The notes under the pieces are model-generated. The model saw only the letters and a program-made list of their open reading frames with translations, was not told where the DNA came from and did no database searches. Below, piece after piece: positions 12,971 to 13,942 of a DNA stretch of 13,942 nucleotides (positions are counted from its first letter, which is position 1; every line of letters begins with the position of its first letter). Position numbers and translations under genes: made by a program. Source of the stretch: an uncultured Collinsella sp. (GTDB taxonomy: Bacteria > Actinomycetota > Coriobacteriia > Coriobacteriales > Coriobacteriaceae); contig CABRZC010000053.1 of assembly GCA_902475375.1 (NCBI GenBank), positions 1 to 13,942 on the forward strand. The letters are read 5' to 3'.

Positions 12971-13942
12971 TTGAACACTGAATCCAAGAGCGCAAAGCAA
13001 AAGGGAAAGCTGAGCGCCTTCGAACCGTACGCGCTGATGGTCTATGACTTTGCTGCGACCTTTTTCGCGGTGTTTATCGCATCGTGGGGAACGCAGCATT
13101 GGGCAACATTTAGTGGAGCTGCCGGCGCATGCCCTGCAATTACTGTGCTCGCGGTTATCAATGTCATCGTTTTTTGGTTCTTCCACATGTATAGCAGCCT
13201 GTGGCGCTATGCGAGTATTTCTGAGGCTGGACGTATTGTTGCAGCTGTAACGGTTGGCTCTGTTATCGGCGACGTTATCTTTAGTGCTTTCTTTGGCAAG
13301 GGCATGTCGCTTCGCGAGGATGTCATGGCTTGGGCGATTTTGGTCATCATCTGCGGTGGCGGCCGTTTTGGTATCCGCGCTTTGTACGGCAGTCAGCTCT
13401 GGCGTTTTAAAAGCAAGTCCGACGCGCACTTGCCGCGTACACTTATCGTAGGAGCGGGCGAGACCGGCTCGCTTACCATTAAGCGTATGCTCAACGGGGA
13501 TCCAGATATGATCGGTGACCCTGTTGCCGTAGTGGATGATGACCCTAATAAGCAAAACCAGCGCATTCACGATATTAAGGTTTGCGGTACCTGCGAGGAT
13601 ATTCCCGCTATTGCACACGATTGCGAGGCAGAGCAGATTGTCGTCGCCGTACCGAGCTCTACGCGCGAAGAGCGCCAGCGCATCTACGACTTCTGCATGA
13701 AAACGGGCCTTAGAGTTCTCACGCTGCCCAATGTCCGCGATATTCCGCAGGATGGTGTAGGCAGGGTTGCCCTTCGTGAGGTCGAGATCAGCGACTTGCT
13801 TTCTCGCCAGGAGAAGTCGCTTGACCTTAACCAGATGGGCTACGTTACCGGCAAGCGTATTCTGGTCACGGGCGGCGGCGGATCTATTGGCTCAGAGCTT
13901 GTACGTCAGCTGCTTCCGGCTAAGCCTGCACAAATAGTGTTG
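12971..13942 (+). CDS. Membrane-bound nucleotide-sugar dehydratase/epimerase, CapD/PglF/WbpM family (5' part)
   Basis: The first 324 codons of a gene cut by the window end; full-length members have about 600 or more residues. After a short basic N-terminus, four hydrophobic segments lie at about residues 20-40, 55-72, 89-108 and 117-136. Next comes a Rossmann-like domain with VGAGETGS at 160-167, followed by the conserved linker (LPNVRDI, REVEISDLLSRQ). The catalytic SDR domain begins GKRILVTGGGGSIGSELVRQLL near residue 294. Family members are typically UDP-GlcNAc 4,6-dehydratases that start N-acetylated deoxy-sugar synthesis for capsule, O-antigen or glycan, at the inner membrane face. The catalytic Tyr/Lys or Met/Lys motif is beyond the window, so the reaction cannot be settled. 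TTG at 12971 is the only start before residue 23 after the in-frame stop at 12950; AGAAGAG lies 6 bases upstream. Confidence 0.9.
   Translation, partial: MNTESKSAKQKGKLSAFEPYALMVYDFAATFFAVFIASWGTQHWATFSGAAGACPAITVLAVINVIVFWFFHMYSSLWRYASISEAGRIVAAVTVGSVIGDVIFSAFFGKGMSLREDVMAWAILVIICGGGRFGIRALYGSQLWRFKSKSDAHLPRTLIVGAGETGSLTIKRMLNGDPDMIGDPVAVVDDDPNKQNQRIHDIKVCGTCEDIPAIAHDCEAEQIVVAVPSSTREERQRIYDFCMKTGLRVLTLPNVRDIPQDGVGRVALREVEISDLLSRQEKSLDLNQMGYVTGKRILVTGGGGSIGSELVRQLLPAKPAQIVL

Overview
The window looks like the chromosome of a high-GC, gut-type actinobacterium of class Coriobacteriia, most likely Collinsella or a close relative. This is inferred from base composition, heavy GTG/TTG start use, a Firmicutes-style glycogen gene set in a high-GC genome, and Lys/Ala/Thr-rich protein tails; no taxonomic marker gene is present.

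Region 1 (about 1-9800, minus strand) is one glycogen metabolism operon transcribed right to left: glgB (branching enzyme), glgP (phosphorylase), glgC (ADP-glucose pyrophosphorylase), glgD (GlgC-like non-catalytic partner) and glgA (glycogen synthase). GlgC/GlgD make ADP-glucose, GlgA polymerises it, GlgB branches the chain and GlgP releases glucose-1-phosphate. The two polymer-building enzymes, GlgA and GlgB, carry long histone-H1-like C-terminal tails (about 256 and 85 residues) that share a TRKR motif down to an identical 11-base DNA word; GlgC, GlgD and GlgP have none. Strong hairpins lie between glgB/glgP, glgP/glgC and glgD/glgA and after glgA. GlgB has Gly where the family has His in catalytic region I.

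Region 2 (about 9635-9980) is the divergent control region between glgB and the plus-strand genes. It holds a candidate glgB promoter with a structured leader, and a TTGACA element enclosed by a TGGTAAA/TTTACCA inverted repeat.

Region 3 (9981-11582, plus strand) holds a HAD-family hydrolase, a thiamine diphosphokinase, a long imperfect hairpin element, and a well-formed tRNA-Ala(GGC) with its own promoter and intrinsic terminator.

Region 4 (11583-12337) is about 750 bases with no convincing gene. Its second half is packed with strong inverted repeats, some mutually exclusive, just upstream of a specialised NusG paralogue of the LoaP/RfaH/UpxY type.

Region 5 (12338 to the end) holds that antiterminator and the first 324 codons of a membrane-bound CapD/PglF/WbpM-type nucleotide-sugar dehydratase, cut by the window end. 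Together they look like the start of a surface-polysaccharide cluster under processive antitermination control.
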